A stretch of DNA of 64,000 nucleotides from Chitinophaga sp. LS1 (GCF_034274695.1 NZ_CP128362.1:620001-684000); one strand, 5' to 3'. Shown: positions 18,927 through 29,180, numbered from the stretch's first letter. Numbers and translations are program-made. Notes: generated by a model not told the origin, from the letters alone.

Positions 18927-21359
18927 TTAATTTGTGAGTACATACGTTTTGCCCTTTTGTGTCGGCAAATCATATAGTTGTGTAGTTGAAATCTGCATAG
19001 GCGAAACCTTCCTGGCATCTTTTACAATCGGCTGTGCAATCTCCACTACCTCGTAAAAAGGATTCAGGTTATCCCCATTCGCTGTCACCAAACCCTTTCC
19101 TTTCAAAGCATTCGGCACACGGATCCGGCAATTACCACCTAATGTTGACAATATCTTCAGCTTCACCACTTTCCCATCTTTCCACTCCAACGCTGTAATG
19201 GTAAATCCACCTCTTGCCCTCAATCCATTCACATAGCCCTGCTTCCACTCCGCCGGCAATGCTGGCAATAACTGTATCGCCCCATCATGGCTCTGCATCA
19301 GCATTTCCGTTATACCTGAGGTACAACCAAAATTGCCGTCAATCTGGAAAGGTGCATGCGCATCAAACAGGTTGGTATAGGTACCCCCACCATGCTCTCC
19401 TACGGGTGACAACTGGTTTCTGATCAGTTGCAATGCATGCTCACTATTCTGTAATCTCGCCCACCAGTTTACCTTCCAGCCCATACTCCAACCGGTGGAT
19501 ACGTCTCCCCTTTCCAGCAAAGTAGTATTTGCGGCACTATATAATTCAGGATGTCTGTAAGGAGAGATCTGGGCAGCAGGAAACAACCCATATAAATGAG
19601 AAATATGCCTGTGATGATCCTCCGGATTATCCAGGTCTTCCATCCATTCCTGCAACTGGCCATACTGCCCCACCTGCATAGGGGGCAGCTTACTTCTCAC
19701 CAGCTGTAAAGTATCAGTAAAAGCAGTATCCAGTTTCAAAATATGCGCAGCACGGATCGCTGCACTCAATGCATCAAATACAATCTGGTTATCCATCGTA
19801 CACCCTGCATCAAAAGATACACCCGGTCTGATCTTCGGCGCATTCTCAGGCGAAGTACCAGGATTGATCACCAGCCAGTGATGCACTGGATCCTCTACCA
19901 GGTCATCTACAAAAAACAAAGCGGCTCCCTTTATCGCAGGATATACATCCCGCAAATAAGCAGTATCACCATTGTATAAATAACGATCCCAGAGGTGCTG
20001 ACTCAACCACGCTCCTCCCATACTCCACACCCCCCAGAATATTCTGTCTACAGGCCCTGTAATCCTCCACAGATCAGTGTTATGATGCGCTACCCATCCC
20101 CGCGCACCATACATAGTCCGCGCAGTATGCTGCCCTGTGACAGACAGTTCCTTCACCATTTGAATCAATGGCGTATGCATCTCCGGCAGATTATCTTTTT
20201 CTGCCGGCCAGTAATTCATTTCAGTATTGATATTGATCGTGTACTTGCTGTCCCATGGCGGCCGCATTTCCGCATTCCAGATGCCCTGCAGATTAGCAGG
20301 TTGTCCACCGGGTTGTGAACAGGAAATGAGCAGATAACGTCCAAACTGGAAATACAATGCTACAAATTGCGGATCGTAAGTATGCGCAAAGTTTTTCAAC
20401 CTTACATCCGTCGGCTCTTTCGCCGCTGCCGATGTACCCAGGTCAATTGAGACCCTGCTAAAATAATGTTGATAAGCTGCTACATGCTCCTGCAATAATG
20501 CCGGAAATCCTTTTGTACTGGCTTGTTTCAGATAAGCACCGGCTTTCGCTACCGCATCCCCGCCTATATCATTGTAGTTGATATAGTTCGTCGCAATAGA
20601 GATATAGATCAACGCCGTCGTTGCGCCGCTGACTGTTATCGCCGTATCATTCGCTGTGAGTGTTCCATTGGTCACAATCTTTGAGATCCCATGGAACACG
20701 ACCTTTCCTTCTACGCCTTCATGACTGTTGGTAATACCATGAATAGTCAGGGTATCGCCCCCTGCTTTGACAGGTGCATTTGGCTGTAATGTGGATAAGT
20801 ATGCACTGAATGACAGACTACCTGCCTTACTGCTGCTCAGTTGTACGACAATCGCCTGCGCTGGTACGCTGGCAAAGACTTCGCGGGTATAGGTCACACC
20901 ATTTACGGTATAACGTGTAGTAGCTACAGCACGGTTCAGATCCAGCTCCCTGTAATAACCGGTAAACTGGTCATGACCGGGAAAGGTTAAATTCAGATTG
21001 CCCACTGGCTGAAACATTTGCCCACTGCTGGTTTTGCATTGCATTTTTTCAGCGGCAAGGTCCTGTGCTTCTTTTTGCTTACCTTCAAAAATCAATCGCC
21101 TGATGACTGGCAATGCAGCCAAAGCATCGGGGTTGTCGTTGTTGTTCGGACTGCCTGTCCATACAGTAGATTCGTTGAGCTGAATGATTTCATGAGCAGG
21201 ATTGCCATAGACCATTCCACCCAGACGACCATTGCCGACAGGTAAGGCAGCTGTCCATACATTTCCGGCTGGTTGACGATACCAGAGTTTGAGACCAGAT
21301 TGCTGGGCAAAGGTTTGTAAGGCGAACAGACTGCTGAGTAGCAGAAATAGTTTTTTCAT
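18927..21359 (-). CDS. GH95 family glycosidase (alpha-fucosidase/galactosidase type)
   Basis: An 810-residue secreted enzyme with signal peptide (MKKLFLLLSSLFALQTFAQQ). GH95 layout: N-terminal beta-sandwich (LKLWYRQPAGNVWTAALPVG, NGRLGGMVYG, IQLNESTVWTGSPN), central alpha/alpha barrel (QPANLQGIWNAEMRPPWDSK, INTEMNYWPAE, NPGTSPENAP), and a C-terminal part with DAHAPFQIDGNFG. These are the family's catalytic blocks, with NxE/D-type residues around NTEMNYWPAE. Family members remove alpha-L-fucose or L-galactose from plant or host glycans. It lies 122 bases after the GH39 gene. Confidence 0.93.
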   Translation of the reverse strand: MKKLFLLLSSLFALQTFAQQSGLKLWYRQPAGNVWTAALPVGNGRLGGMVYGNPAHEIIQLNESTVWTGSPNNNDNPDALAALPVIRRLIFEGKQKEAQDLAAEKMQCKTSSGQMFQPVGNLNLTFPGHDQFTGYYRELDLNRAVATTRYTVNGVTYTREVFASVPAQAIVVQLSSSKAGSLSFSAYLSTLQPNAPVKAGGDTLTIHGITNSHEGVEGKVVFHGISKIVTNGTLTANDTAITVSGATTALIYISIATNYINYNDIGGDAVAKAGAYLKQASTKGFPALLQEHVAAYQHYFSRVSIDLGTSAAAKEPTDVRLKNFAHTYDPQFVALYFQFGRYLLISCSQPGGQPANLQGIWNAEMRPPWDSKYTININTEMNYWPAEKDNLPEMHTPLIQMVKELSVTGQHTARTMYGARGWVAHHNTDLWRITGPVDRIFWGVWSMGGAWLSQHLWDRYLYNGDTAYLRDVYPAIKGAALFFVDDLVEDPVHHWLVINPGTSPENAPKIRPGVSFDAGCTMDNQIVFDALSAAIRAAHILKLDTAFTDTLQLVRSKLPPMQVGQYGQLQEWMEDLDNPEDHHRHISHLYGLFPAAQISPYRHPELYSAANTTLLERGDVSTGWSMGWKVNWWARLQNSEHALQLIRNQLSPVGEHGGGTYTNLFDAHAPFQIDGNFGCTSGITEMLMQSHDGAIQLLPALPAEWKQGYVNGLRARGGFTITALEWKDGKVVKLKILSTLGGNCRIRVPNALKGKGLVTANGDNLNPFYEVVEIAQPIVKDARKVSPMQISTTQLYDLPTQKGKTYVLTN

Positions 21360-21389
21360 AACGCATGGATATGCGTATAAAAATAACCC

Positions 21390-21410
21390 ATATTGTCAAA
21401 ATGACAATAT
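21390..21410 (-). terminator. Hairpin between GH39 and GH95 genes
   Basis: Perfect 9-bp arms (21390-21398 and 21402-21410) with an AAA loop, T-rich after it on the minus strand. A smaller palindrome (21361-21366 with 21371-21376) lies just before the GH95 start. Confidence 0.5.
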
Positions 21411-21481
21411 AAAAAGGATGAACGTCAACAATATCAAAAAGCCGCCTTCATTTTTCGCACGAAATAAAGACTGACCTTTAT

Positions 21482-23029
21482 CTATTTAGACAATTCATCA
21501 ATCAACACCACATCCCAGGGCGCCAGGTTCTTCTCTATATACAACACACCGGTTGCACTGGATAAAACCTGTTCTTCATTCAACCCATTGGCTACCTGTT
21601 TCATTACTTCTACCTGGTCTCTGTTCAATGGCTCCGGACTACCGGCCTTCGCCCATTGAAAGATGGCATTGCCATCTTCTTTTGACAAGATATCCACATT
21701 GAAACGGGCATCAGGATGCATATTTTGAATCTTGAATGAATACAATTTTGTCTCTCCCTTTGACATCAGTGCAGTCACTGCTGCCCTATCTCCTCCAGAT
21801 ACGCCGGTTGTCACTGTCACAGGAATATTATAAAGAATGGCGCTGATCTTCTTTGAATCTTTATGACGGGTCACGACAATGCCATCTTTATTATATAACA
21901 ACTCTTCGCCCAACGCATTTAACATACGATAAGCATGGAATGCTGGTTTTGCAATACCACTGGCATTCATCAAACCCTGACCACCATGGAAAATATCTTT
22001 GAGCTCTTCAGGTCCGTCTATGAATGAACTATAGAACACCCCATTCACTAATCCCACCGCATCCACATTCTCCTTCACGATAAAAGCTGCTGCAGGCAAA
22101 TCGTCACGCACAGCATCAGAAGGTATAGGGCTGGTGCTCCACCTGGTCACAAAGATTTCTGCCTGTGGAAAATTTCTGCTCACCGTATTACGCAACGCTG
22201 TCAGATCCTTTGCCGTAGCACCTAATTCCCGGGGCTTACCTGCACTGTCTGAAGGATATGGATGCGCTGTCACGAAATCAACGGCCAGTTGCTCCTGTCT
22301 GCAATAGCCCAGGAATTCATCCAGCCATGCACCCTGGGTATCGCCAGAGAGCCCGCTGGTAGCAGGCCCACCCACTTTAACTTTGGGCGCTACCGCCTTC
22401 ATAGCGGTTACAGTTGTTTTGTATAAAGTAAAATATTGTGTTTTGGTTCCATCCCAGAATGTACGCAGATCCGGTTCATTCCATGTTTCGAAATACCATT
22501 TATTCACTTCCTCTTCACCATACTTGCCCACAATGTGTTTGGTAAATTCTGTCACCAGGTCATTCCATTTTGTAAAATCTGTAGGTGGCACCACCCTTGC
22601 ATTCCAGCTGAACTGGGTCGCATCGCTGCCAGCGATATCTTTTGGAAAGAAGCTGAATGCAATAAATGGCTTTACCCCCGCTTTGAGTGTTTTATCAAGC
22701 AGGTCGTCTACCAGGGTCCAGTTATACAGCCCCCCGTTATACACCCCCATGTCATCGTGAAAAATGCCTGTGAAACGGGCATACTTAAAGCCACAGGCTT
22801 TGGCCGCCACCGAAAGTTGGTCCCCCCAAACGGGTCTGGAAGCATCATTGGCCCTGCCGGCACCAACCCCTTTGTTCCAGTGTGGTTCAAAGAATTTTCC
22901 AGGATTCTTAGCATCGATAATAAACGGAGGTTGTTCTTCCCATAATGCCATGCTTTTCACAGTTCCGGGCAAGACTGCACTGCCTGCTACAGTGATCAAT
23001 GCCTGCTTTAAAAAATTTCTTCTTTCCAT
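21482..23029 (-). CDS. GH39-type glycosidase with Tat-like signal
   Basis: About 515 residues. I chose ATG 23029, which puts MERRNFLKQALITVAGSAVL at the N-terminus, a twin-Arg-like export signal. The earlier ATG at 23074 would bury it. The TIM-barrel acid/base motif is WYFETWNEPDLRTFW (Glu of NEP), as in GH39 beta-xylosidases and relatives. A second candidate carboxylate lies later near AEIFVTRWSTSP. The C-terminal beta-sandwich contains SAILYNIPVTVTTG. Presumed periplasmic. First of three glycosidases transcribed in one direction. Substrate not resolved. Confidence 0.85.
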   Translation of the reverse strand: MERRNFLKQALITVAGSAVLPGTVKSMALWEEQPPFIIDAKNPGKFFEPHWNKGVGAGRANDASRPVWGDQLSVAAKACGFKYARFTGIFHDDMGVYNGGLYNWTLVDDLLDKTLKAGVKPFIAFSFFPKDIAGSDATQFSWNARVVPPTDFTKWNDLVTEFTKHIVGKYGEEEVNKWYFETWNEPDLRTFWDGTKTQYFTLYKTTVTAMKAVAPKVKVGGPATSGLSGDTQGAWLDEFLGYCRQEQLAVDFVTAHPYPSDSAGKPRELGATAKDLTALRNTVSRNFPQAEIFVTRWSTSPIPSDAVRDDLPAAAFIVKENVDAVGLVNGVFYSSFIDGPEELKDIFHGGQGLMNASGIAKPAFHAYRMLNALGEELLYNKDGIVVTRHKDSKKISAILYNIPVTVTTGVSGGDRAAVTALMSKGETKLYSFKIQNMHPDARFNVDILSKEDGNAIFQWAKAGSPEPLNRDQVEVMKQVANGLNEEQVLSSATGVLYIEKNLAPWDVVLIDELSK

Positions 23030-23497
23030 ACGAATAGGGTTCTTTAGTGCTTTGGTCCCCCTGGTTGTGGCCATAGTTTTTCATGGGAATGCTGTTGGCG
23101 GCCGGGGTTCCAGTTCTATATTGCTTAATATATAATGATACTAAAGCCAATATGATATTAAATATACAGCTTTTTATTTACCACACAAGGGGCTTCACAA
23201 AATATTGGTTACTACCGTAATATGATAAATTATATTATTAAGTTATGACAGGTTAGGGCATAGAATGGTTAAAATAATATTATTAGAAATAAGGACAGGC
23301 ATTTACTGATTCAAGTACCTTCCCTTTTAAAGCAGGGTCGCCTGCCAGCAAGTGATCCGGTTCCATATCCTTGTATTCATTCAGGCCTGCCAGCCCCCCT
23401 CTGCATTTCTACTGCCGCTTTCCACAAAGTGCATGGCATATTGCCAGCCAGCCTGAAAAATTAACATCGTGGTGTAATTTTTGCCGCTTGTATTCGC
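23030..23497. other. Divergent AT-rich promoter gap
   Basis: About 470 bases between the divergent GH39 (minus) and ABC exporter (plus) starts. It must contain both promoters. A TAATTTTTG run at 23475-23483, 15 bases before the exporter ATG, resembles a -7 box. Nothing else stood out. Confidence 0.4.
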
Positions 23498-25249
23498 ATG
23501 AAAATTTTCTGGCAATACATGCGCCCTCATCGCTGGATGATCTTGCTTTCGCTGGTGCTGGCAGGCATCGCCCAGGTGGCCACCATGTATGACCCCATTA
23601 TCTTTGGTAAAATTATCGACAATTATGCTTTGCACCCCGGAGACAGAACGGAAACCGTTTTAATCAAAGGTGTGGTGTTCTGGCTGATCATCGCTATTTC
23701 AATAGCCATGGTTGCCAGGTTAGCCCGTTCTCTGCAGGACTTTGTCATGCGCCTCATCGTACAGCGCTTTGGTATGCAGATCTTCAACGATGGCCTGAAA
23801 CAAACACTACGCCTCTCTTTCCAGGAATTTGAAGAACAGCGGAGCGGTGAGACGGTTGTACTATTACAAAAAGTAAGAAACGATACTGAACGGTTTTTCA
23901 ACGCGTTTATCAACATCCTGTTTTCAACAGTAGTAGGTGTAGGTGTGCTCACATGGTATGCCCTGCATAAAAACTGGATGCTGGTACCTGTGTTTTTCGT
24001 AGGGGTGGGTGTGTTAGGTACACTGACAAGTGCACTGAGCAGAAAGATGAAAAAAATTCAGCGCAGCATCAACAAAGAAACCTTAAAACTTTCTGGTTCC
24101 ATCACAGAATCATTGCGCAACATTGAGCTCGTTAAGAGCCTTGGGCTTACCTTTCCTGAGATCAGAAGATTGAGAACGTTTACAAAGAACATCTTCGATC
24201 TGGAAATGAAAAAAGTAAAACAGGTCAGAACACTTTCATTCCTGCAAGGTACTACACTGAACATCCTCCGGCAATCTATTCTCTTCATTTTACTCTGGCT
24301 CATCTTTCATAAAGTATTGAGTACGGGTGAACTGATTGCCATGCAATTTATATCCGCTACAATCTTCGGACCGTTACAGGAGTTGGGAAATATTATTCTC
24401 TTTTACCGGGAAGCAGAAAGCTCCTTACTGTTATTTGATCAGCTCATGCAGAAACCTGTGGAAGATAAACCTGACACACCAGTCTCTTTAGGACCACTGG
24501 AAAATATCCGCTTTGATCACATTGTATTCCGCCACCAGACAGCAGAACAGAATGCCCTGGATGATATCAGTTTTGACGCCCAACTGGGGGAAACCATTGC
24601 CTTTGTAGGCCCTTCAGGATCTGGTAAATCAACGCTGGTGAAACTATTACTGGGACTTTATCAGCCCGTATCCGGTCATATCTATTTCAACGAGGTGGCA
24701 TCAGATGAAATTCATTACAACCAGCTGCGTAGACAGATTGGATTTGTATCGCAGGAGACACAGTTATTTGCAGGGACATTCAGAGACAATTTATTGTTTG
24801 TAAAACCCGATGCAACGGAAGAAGAAATGATCGAAGCCCTGCACAAGGCAGCTGCAACGCCCTTGCTCACACGCTCTTCACAAGGCCTCAATACCTTGCT
24901 GGGTGAAGGAGGACTAAAACTATCAGGTGGGGAAAAACAACGTATTTCCATCGCCCGGTCATTGATCCGGCACCCCCGGTTATTGATTTTTGACGAAGCT
25001 ACATCGGCACTGGACTCGCTGACAGAAGAAGCTATTACTGAAACAGTCAGGTCTATATCGGCCAGCAGAGAGCAGTTGAACATACTCATCGCACACAGGT
25101 TATCCACAATTATGCATGCAGATACCATCTATGTACTTGAAAAAGGGAAGATCGTAGAGACAGGCACACATGACCACCTATTGACACTCAAAGGATTATA
25201 CTACGCCATGTGGAGACAACAGATTGGGGAAAGGAGAGTGGTCAGTTGA
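23498..25249 (+). CDS. ABC exporter, fused membrane and ATPase domains
   Basis: A 583-residue type-IV (MsbA/LmrA-like) half transporter that works as a dimer. Six membrane helices span roughly residues 10-310. The nucleotide-binding domain follows: Walker A GPSGSGKSTL, Q-loop FVSQETQLF, signature LSGGEKQR, Walker B RLLIFDEAT, H-loop IAHRLST. The cargo is unknown; lipids, peptides and drugs are all possible. Transcribed toward the TPR regulator 36 bases downstream, which has its own -7 box. ATG at 23498. Confidence 0.93.
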   Translation: MKIFWQYMRPHRWMILLSLVLAGIAQVATMYDPIIFGKIIDNYALHPGDRTETVLIKGVVFWLIIAISIAMVARLARSLQDFVMRLIVQRFGMQIFNDGLKQTLRLSFQEFEEQRSGETVVLLQKVRNDTERFFNAFINILFSTVVGVGVLTWYALHKNWMLVPVFFVGVGVLGTLTSALSRKMKKIQRSINKETLKLSGSITESLRNIELVKSLGLTFPEIRRLRTFTKNIFDLEMKKVKQVRTLSFLQGTTLNILRQSILFILLWLIFHKVLSTGELIAMQFISATIFGPLQELGNIILFYREAESSLLLFDQLMQKPVEDKPDTPVSLGPLENIRFDHIVFRHQTAEQNALDDISFDAQLGETIAFVGPSGSGKSTLVKLLLGLYQPVSGHIYFNEVASDEIHYNQLRRQIGFVSQETQLFAGTFRDNLLFVKPDATEEEMIEALHKAAATPLLTRSSQGLNTLLGEGGLKLSGGEKQRISIARSLIRHPRLLIFDEATSALDSLTEEAITETVRSISASREQLNILIAHRLSTIMHADTIYVLEKGKIVETGTHDHLLTLKGLYYAMWRQQIGERRVVS

Positions 25250-25273
25250 GTAAGAATACTCGCGAATACTCAT

Positions 25274-25281
25274 TATTTTTG
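25274..25281 (+). promoter_or_regulatory. TAnnTTTG -7 box, near-leaderless promoter
   Basis: TATTTTTG matches the Bacteroidota -7 consensus and ends 4 bases before the ATG at 25286, so the transcript would have almost no 5' leader. Confidence 0.55.
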
Positions 25282-25285
25282 CTAA

Positions 25286-27151
25286 ATGACCCAAAAAAGA
25301 ATATACCATATCCTATTGATTGTATCACTGTGTCTGCAAATGCCAGCTTATGCACAGTCAATCCTCATTGATTCACTACAAAACTTATTGTCCCGCAAGG
25401 ACTTACCGCTGGAAGACCGGGTAACCAGCACCATGTTGATGGCGCGGATTACCGGGAATAAAGACATGAAAGCGGCCATCGTACTCAATCAGCAGGCGCT
25501 GGCCATGAGCACAGGCCTCAAAGACCTGAAATACAGGGCTAATATATTCAGCAATCTCACACAGCAATATGCGCTCGATGACAGCTTTTCATTAGCTACA
25601 AAAGCCATGGATAGCGCCTTATATCTCGCACGTAAATCGGGCGATAAACAGGCACTGGGATTAGCATATTACCGCAAAGGATGGCTCCATATCATAGAAC
25701 AGCAGGAAGACAGCGCGACCCACTATTTCTTCGAAGCATTGCGGATATTGGATGGACAAAAGAAATTAACCTGTGAGCCGGCAATCTATTACTTCACTGC
25801 AGCCACCTACGGTGACTGGAATGACCTGGATGCACAGGAAAAATATGCAAGACTATCTCTCTCCACCGCCATGCAAACCCAAAAGCCGGATGACCTGGTG
25901 AATGGATACCAGGCATTGGGCACCTACCTGGAATACAAATACAGGTCGAAGATGAATGATACCACCAAATACCTGCTTGACTCAGCATTGTATTGCAATA
26001 GAATGGCATTGCTCATCATTAAAGCGGAGAATGGAAGATTGGTAACCCGGAGTGCTCCCGCTCTATTATCGCTGAACACCGCCAATATGTTTGCAGAAAA
26101 CTGGCCGGAGCAAAAGGATAGTATCATGCATTACCTGTACATGGCCACTGAATATGCAAAGGCCACGGAGCAGCAGGAAATACTGGCCAATTGCTATGGT
26201 ATGCTAAGTGATATTGCAGTACACGATGGCAATCTGAAAGAGGCGGAAAATTTATTACTAACCGCATTTTACACAGTAGAAAGTTATCCCGCAGGTGGTG
26301 CACAGGTAAAGTCACATATCATGCAGGCACTCGCAAATGTGGCGGAGAAACAAGGCAACACGGCAAAGGCTTTAAAGTATTACAAACAATACATTGATTA
26401 CTACCAACAGGCTTTTGACAATGAAAGATTGTCTACCGCAAAACGCTTAGGCGCACAATACGAAGCGGAGAAAAAAGATAAGGAATTACAGCTATTACAA
26501 CAGAAAGCATCCTTCAATAAGGAATTGAATTTCTTCTACATTTCTTTAGCTATCGCTGCTGTACTGATCCTGATCTTCTTCTTCAGATCATATCATTTCC
26601 GTCTAAGAGCCAGCTTACAAAATCAGCAATTGTTAGAACTGGAAAAACATGATGCACAATTGCAATTGAAATTGGAAGCAGAAGAAAGAGCGAGATTAGA
26701 AACAGAGCAACTGCTCATGCAGGAAAGACAGGAACGATTACAAAAAGAGTTGCTGGCAGGCGCCCTGCAGGTAGAAGAAAAGAATGAATTGCTGCAATCC
26801 TTACAGAAAAAGATCACCACCATATCCGGCACAGATCCGCTCTTACGACAAATGGATCGCATCATCACTGATAGCCGGAAAATGGATGAAGAATTCGAAG
26901 CAGCAAAAGCTGATTTCAAAGAAATAGATCCCGAGTTCTTCAATCGCTTACAGCAAAAAGCAAAAGAGAACCTCACAAGATTAGATCTAAAATATTGCTC
27001 CTACATAAGAATGGGGCTCACCAACAAAGAGATTGCCTCCCGCCTGGCAGTAGAAGCGAAGAGTATCAGAATGGCACGCTACCGCTTAAAACAAAAACTA
27101 AACTTACCTAAAGAAGAAAGCCTCGACTTATTTCTTACAACACTAATTTAA
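25286..27151 (+). CDS. TPR sensor protein with C-terminal helix-turn-helix
   Basis: A 621-residue membrane-anchored regulator typical of Bacteroidota. Signal sequence (1-24); tetratricopeptide repeats across about 60-400 (ALGLAYYRKGWLHIIEQQED, ALANVAEKQGNTAKALKYYK); one membrane helix (FFYISLAIAAVLILIFFF, about 415-435); a Gln/Glu-rich coiled coil; and a LuxR-like HTH at the end (YIRMGLTNKEIASRLAVEAK). The periplasmic TPRs probably sense a ligand or partner and the cytosolic HTH binds DNA. The target is unknown; the ABC exporter just upstream is one candidate. Confidence 0.88.
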   Translation: MTQKRIYHILLIVSLCLQMPAYAQSILIDSLQNLLSRKDLPLEDRVTSTMLMARITGNKDMKAAIVLNQQALAMSTGLKDLKYRANIFSNLTQQYALDDSFSLATKAMDSALYLARKSGDKQALGLAYYRKGWLHIIEQQEDSATHYFFEALRILDGQKKLTCEPAIYYFTAATYGDWNDLDAQEKYARLSLSTAMQTQKPDDLVNGYQALGTYLEYKYRSKMNDTTKYLLDSALYCNRMALLIIKAENGRLVTRSAPALLSLNTANMFAENWPEQKDSIMHYLYMATEYAKATEQQEILANCYGMLSDIAVHDGNLKEAENLLLTAFYTVESYPAGGAQVKSHIMQALANVAEKQGNTAKALKYYKQYIDYYQQAFDNERLSTAKRLGAQYEAEKKDKELQLLQQKASFNKELNFFYISLAIAAVLILIFFFRSYHFRLRASLQNQQLLELEKHDAQLQLKLEAEERARLETEQLLMQERQERLQKELLAGALQVEEKNELLQSLQKKITTISGTDPLLRQMDRIITDSRKMDEEFEAAKADFKEIDPEFFNRLQQKAKENLTRLDLKYCSYIRMGLTNKEIASRLAVEAKSIRMARYRLKQKLNLPKEESLDLFLTTLI

Positions 27152-27256
27152 GCAGCCAGCATTGAAGCTCAAGCTGCCAGCATTCAACCCTAAGCATTCC
27201 GGTTGCGCTTAATACGCTCCATTCTTTCAGCCGGCCGCTGGCCAACAAACGCCGCC

Positions 27257-27295
27257 AAAAAAATCGCTTTTGCCGAAGGTAAAAGCGATTTTTTT
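27257..27295. terminator. Bidirectional terminator after the TPR regulator
   Basis: 18-bp arms (27257-27274 and 27278-27295, one G-T pair) with a GAA loop; core GCC-GAA-GGT, A7 on the left and T7 on the right. About 105 bases past the stop. The 27152-27562 gap also contains a second hairpin (27511-27538) and the xseA promoter. Confidence 0.85.
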
Positions 27296-27510
27296 ACCCC
27301 TCCCATACAACAAACTCCCCAAACAAAAAATAGCCACTCGCCTATACCTACCACCACAGCCGCGCCCGCCGCTCGTAAATAATATGTTAATGCTGAATAC
27401 TTTAACTAGCCATTAACTGATTTAAGTAACCATCTTCCTAATATTGTCCTAACAATAAAAAGCCGCCTGAAGCTTTTTATGGATTTGTTTTCATAACGTG
27501 GAATTATTAT

Positions 27511-27538
27511 AAACGACTGCCTTTCCAGGCAGTCGTTT
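27511..27538 (+). terminator. Hairpin terminator just upstream of xseA
   Basis: Perfect 12-bp arms (27511-27522 and 27527-27538) with a TTCC loop and T-run. Because another terminator already ends the previous gene, this one may end a short transcript made from about 27300-27540. A weak inverted repeat at 27454-27480 lies in the same stretch. No RNA family was recognised. Confidence 0.7.
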
Positions 27539-27546
27539 TTGTTTAC

Positions 27547-27554
27547 TACCTTTG
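27547..27554 (+). promoter_or_regulatory. TAnnTTTG -7 box of xseA
   Basis: TACCTTTG, a full match to the Bacteroidota -7 consensus, 8 bases before the TTG I take as the xseA start. The box lies after the terminator stem, so the TTG at 27539 cannot be the start. Confidence 0.6.
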
Positions 27555-27562
27555 TCCTCACT

Positions 27563-28999
27563 TTGAGTACGCAACAATACATAACGTTATCACAACTGGC
27601 CGCCCACATCCAGGGCACCATCAAAAACGCCTTCTCCCGTCAAAGTAGCTGGATCGTGGCCGACATCACCAGCCACTCCTTCTACCCTGCCAAAGGCTAC
27701 CATTACTTTGACCTGGTCGAAAAAGATCCCCGTACCCACCAGCTCACCGCCAAAATCTCCGCTACTGCATGGGGAAACGGCAGCCTGCGGATCAGGGATT
27801 TCGAAGCTACCACCGGTCAGCGTTTTGGCAATGATATGCATGTACTGCTACAGGTACAGGTCGAATACCACGCCGTATACGGCCTCAAACTGTCCGTGCT
27901 GGATATAGACCCCAGCTTCACCATCGGACAACTGGAACAACAAAAACAAGCTACCCTACAGCGCCTCGTCACCGAGTGTGGAGATATTGTACAACAAGTA
28001 CCCGAAGGCTACCTGACCCGCAATAAAAAACTCCCCCTCAGCGCTGTCATGCAAAAGATCGCCGTCATCTCCTCCCCTTCTTCTGCCGGCTACCAGGATT
28101 TCATGCACACCCTCCAGGCCAACGCCCACGGGTATATTTTCCATACGGATAATTATTTCACGACCGTTCAGGGCGAAGCCAATGCCGCACAGGTATGTGC
28201 ACAACTCCAGGCAGTCGAAGATGCAGGAAAACACTACGATGCAGTAGTCATCATCAGAGGCGGCGGTGCACAAACAGATTTATTACTCTTCGATCAGTAC
28301 CAGCTGGGTAAGGCAGTGGCAGGATTTCCTATCCCCGTCATCACCGGTATCGGCCACCATAAAAATGAAACCATCACGGATATGATGGCCCATACTGCCA
28401 CCAAAACCCCTACCCGCGCGGCAGAACTGATCATCGCTCATAACAGGCAGTTTGAAGATGCCCTGATCAGTATCCAAAAACAACTGATCATCCGGCTCCA
28501 GCAATCCGTCGCTGGCAAACAACAACAATTGTCTGCCCTCAACAATGCAATTATCAACAGAAGCAGGGACGTAGTGATCCGGCAAAAAGAAAGCCTGATC
28601 AGGTATAACCAGTTAATACCACAGCAAGCCCGCCACCTGTTATTAAAACAACGAAACGGGATGATACAACTGTCAGCACAGGTATTATCAAAACCTAAAC
28701 AATTAACGGCCTCAAGACTACAGGACCTGTCTTTCCTCCGGCAAAACGTACATAGCTTCAGCCGTAAATTGCTGCAACAGCAGCAGCAAAAGCTGCAACA
28801 CCACGAAACGGTCGTACGCCTCATGAGCCCAACGACCTTATTACAAAAAGGGTTTGCACTGGTATACTACCAGGGCAAACTGATTACAAATGCCACCGCC
28901 TTGCAATCAGGAGAAGACATCACCGTACAAATGGTAGATGCCTCCGTACAGGCCACTATTCATACAATTAACTCAGATGGAAACGAATCTAACATATGA
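27563..28999 (+). CDS. xseA: Exodeoxyribonuclease VII large subunit
   Basis: Nuclease subunit that degrades single-stranded DNA in repair, working with XseB. Seen: N-terminal OB-fold (ITLSQLAAHIQGTIKNAF, WIVADITSHSFYPAKGYHYF), catalytic core (KIAVISSPSSAGYQDF, VVIIRGGGAQTDLLLFDQYQ, VITGIGHHKNETITDMMAHT, KTPTRAAELI) and a long Gln-rich helical region. No in-frame ATG lies near the front, so I use TTG 27563, just after the -7 box; the start is uncertain by a few codons. Overlaps xseB by 23 bases, which suggests translational coupling. Confidence 0.88.
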   Translation: MSTQQYITLSQLAAHIQGTIKNAFSRQSSWIVADITSHSFYPAKGYHYFDLVEKDPRTHQLTAKISATAWGNGSLRIRDFEATTGQRFGNDMHVLLQVQVEYHAVYGLKLSVLDIDPSFTIGQLEQQKQATLQRLVTECGDIVQQVPEGYLTRNKKLPLSAVMQKIAVISSPSSAGYQDFMHTLQANAHGYIFHTDNYFTTVQGEANAAQVCAQLQAVEDAGKHYDAVVIIRGGGAQTDLLLFDQYQLGKAVAGFPIPVITGIGHHKNETITDMMAHTATKTPTRAAELIIAHNRQFEDALISIQKQLIIRLQQSVAGKQQQLSALNNAIINRSRDVVIRQKESLIRYNQLIPQQARHLLLKQRNGMIQLSAQVLSKPKQLTASRLQDLSFLRQNVHSFSRKLLQQQQQKLQHHETVVRLMSPTTLLQKGFALVYYQGKLITNATALQSGEDITVQMVDASVQATIHTINSDGNESNI

Positions 29000-29180
29000 A
29001 GCGGCTTATAAAGAGCTGCAACAGATAGCCAGGGAAATAGAAACGGAATCCGTTTCTGTGGATGTGCTCGCAGCAAGAGTAAAGCGGGCTTCAGAACTGA
29101 TCACTTTTTGCCAGACCAGGTTACGCGCCACCGAGGCAGAAGTTGAAAACATCATCCAGCAAATGACGATCTCCCAATAA
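28977..29180 (+). CDS. xseB: Exodeoxyribonuclease VII small subunit
   Basis: A 67-residue helical protein (METNLTYEAAYKELQQIARE, then ETESVSVDVLAARVKRASEL and FCQTRLRATEAEVENI) matching XseB. Several copies wrap the large subunit to form the active enzyme. ATG 28977 sits inside the end of xseA and gives the standard length. The upstream start at 28938 would add 13 unrelated residues. Confidence 0.92.
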   Translation: METNLTYEAAYKELQQIAREIETESVSVDVLAARVKRASELITFCQTRLRATEAEVENIIQQMTISQ

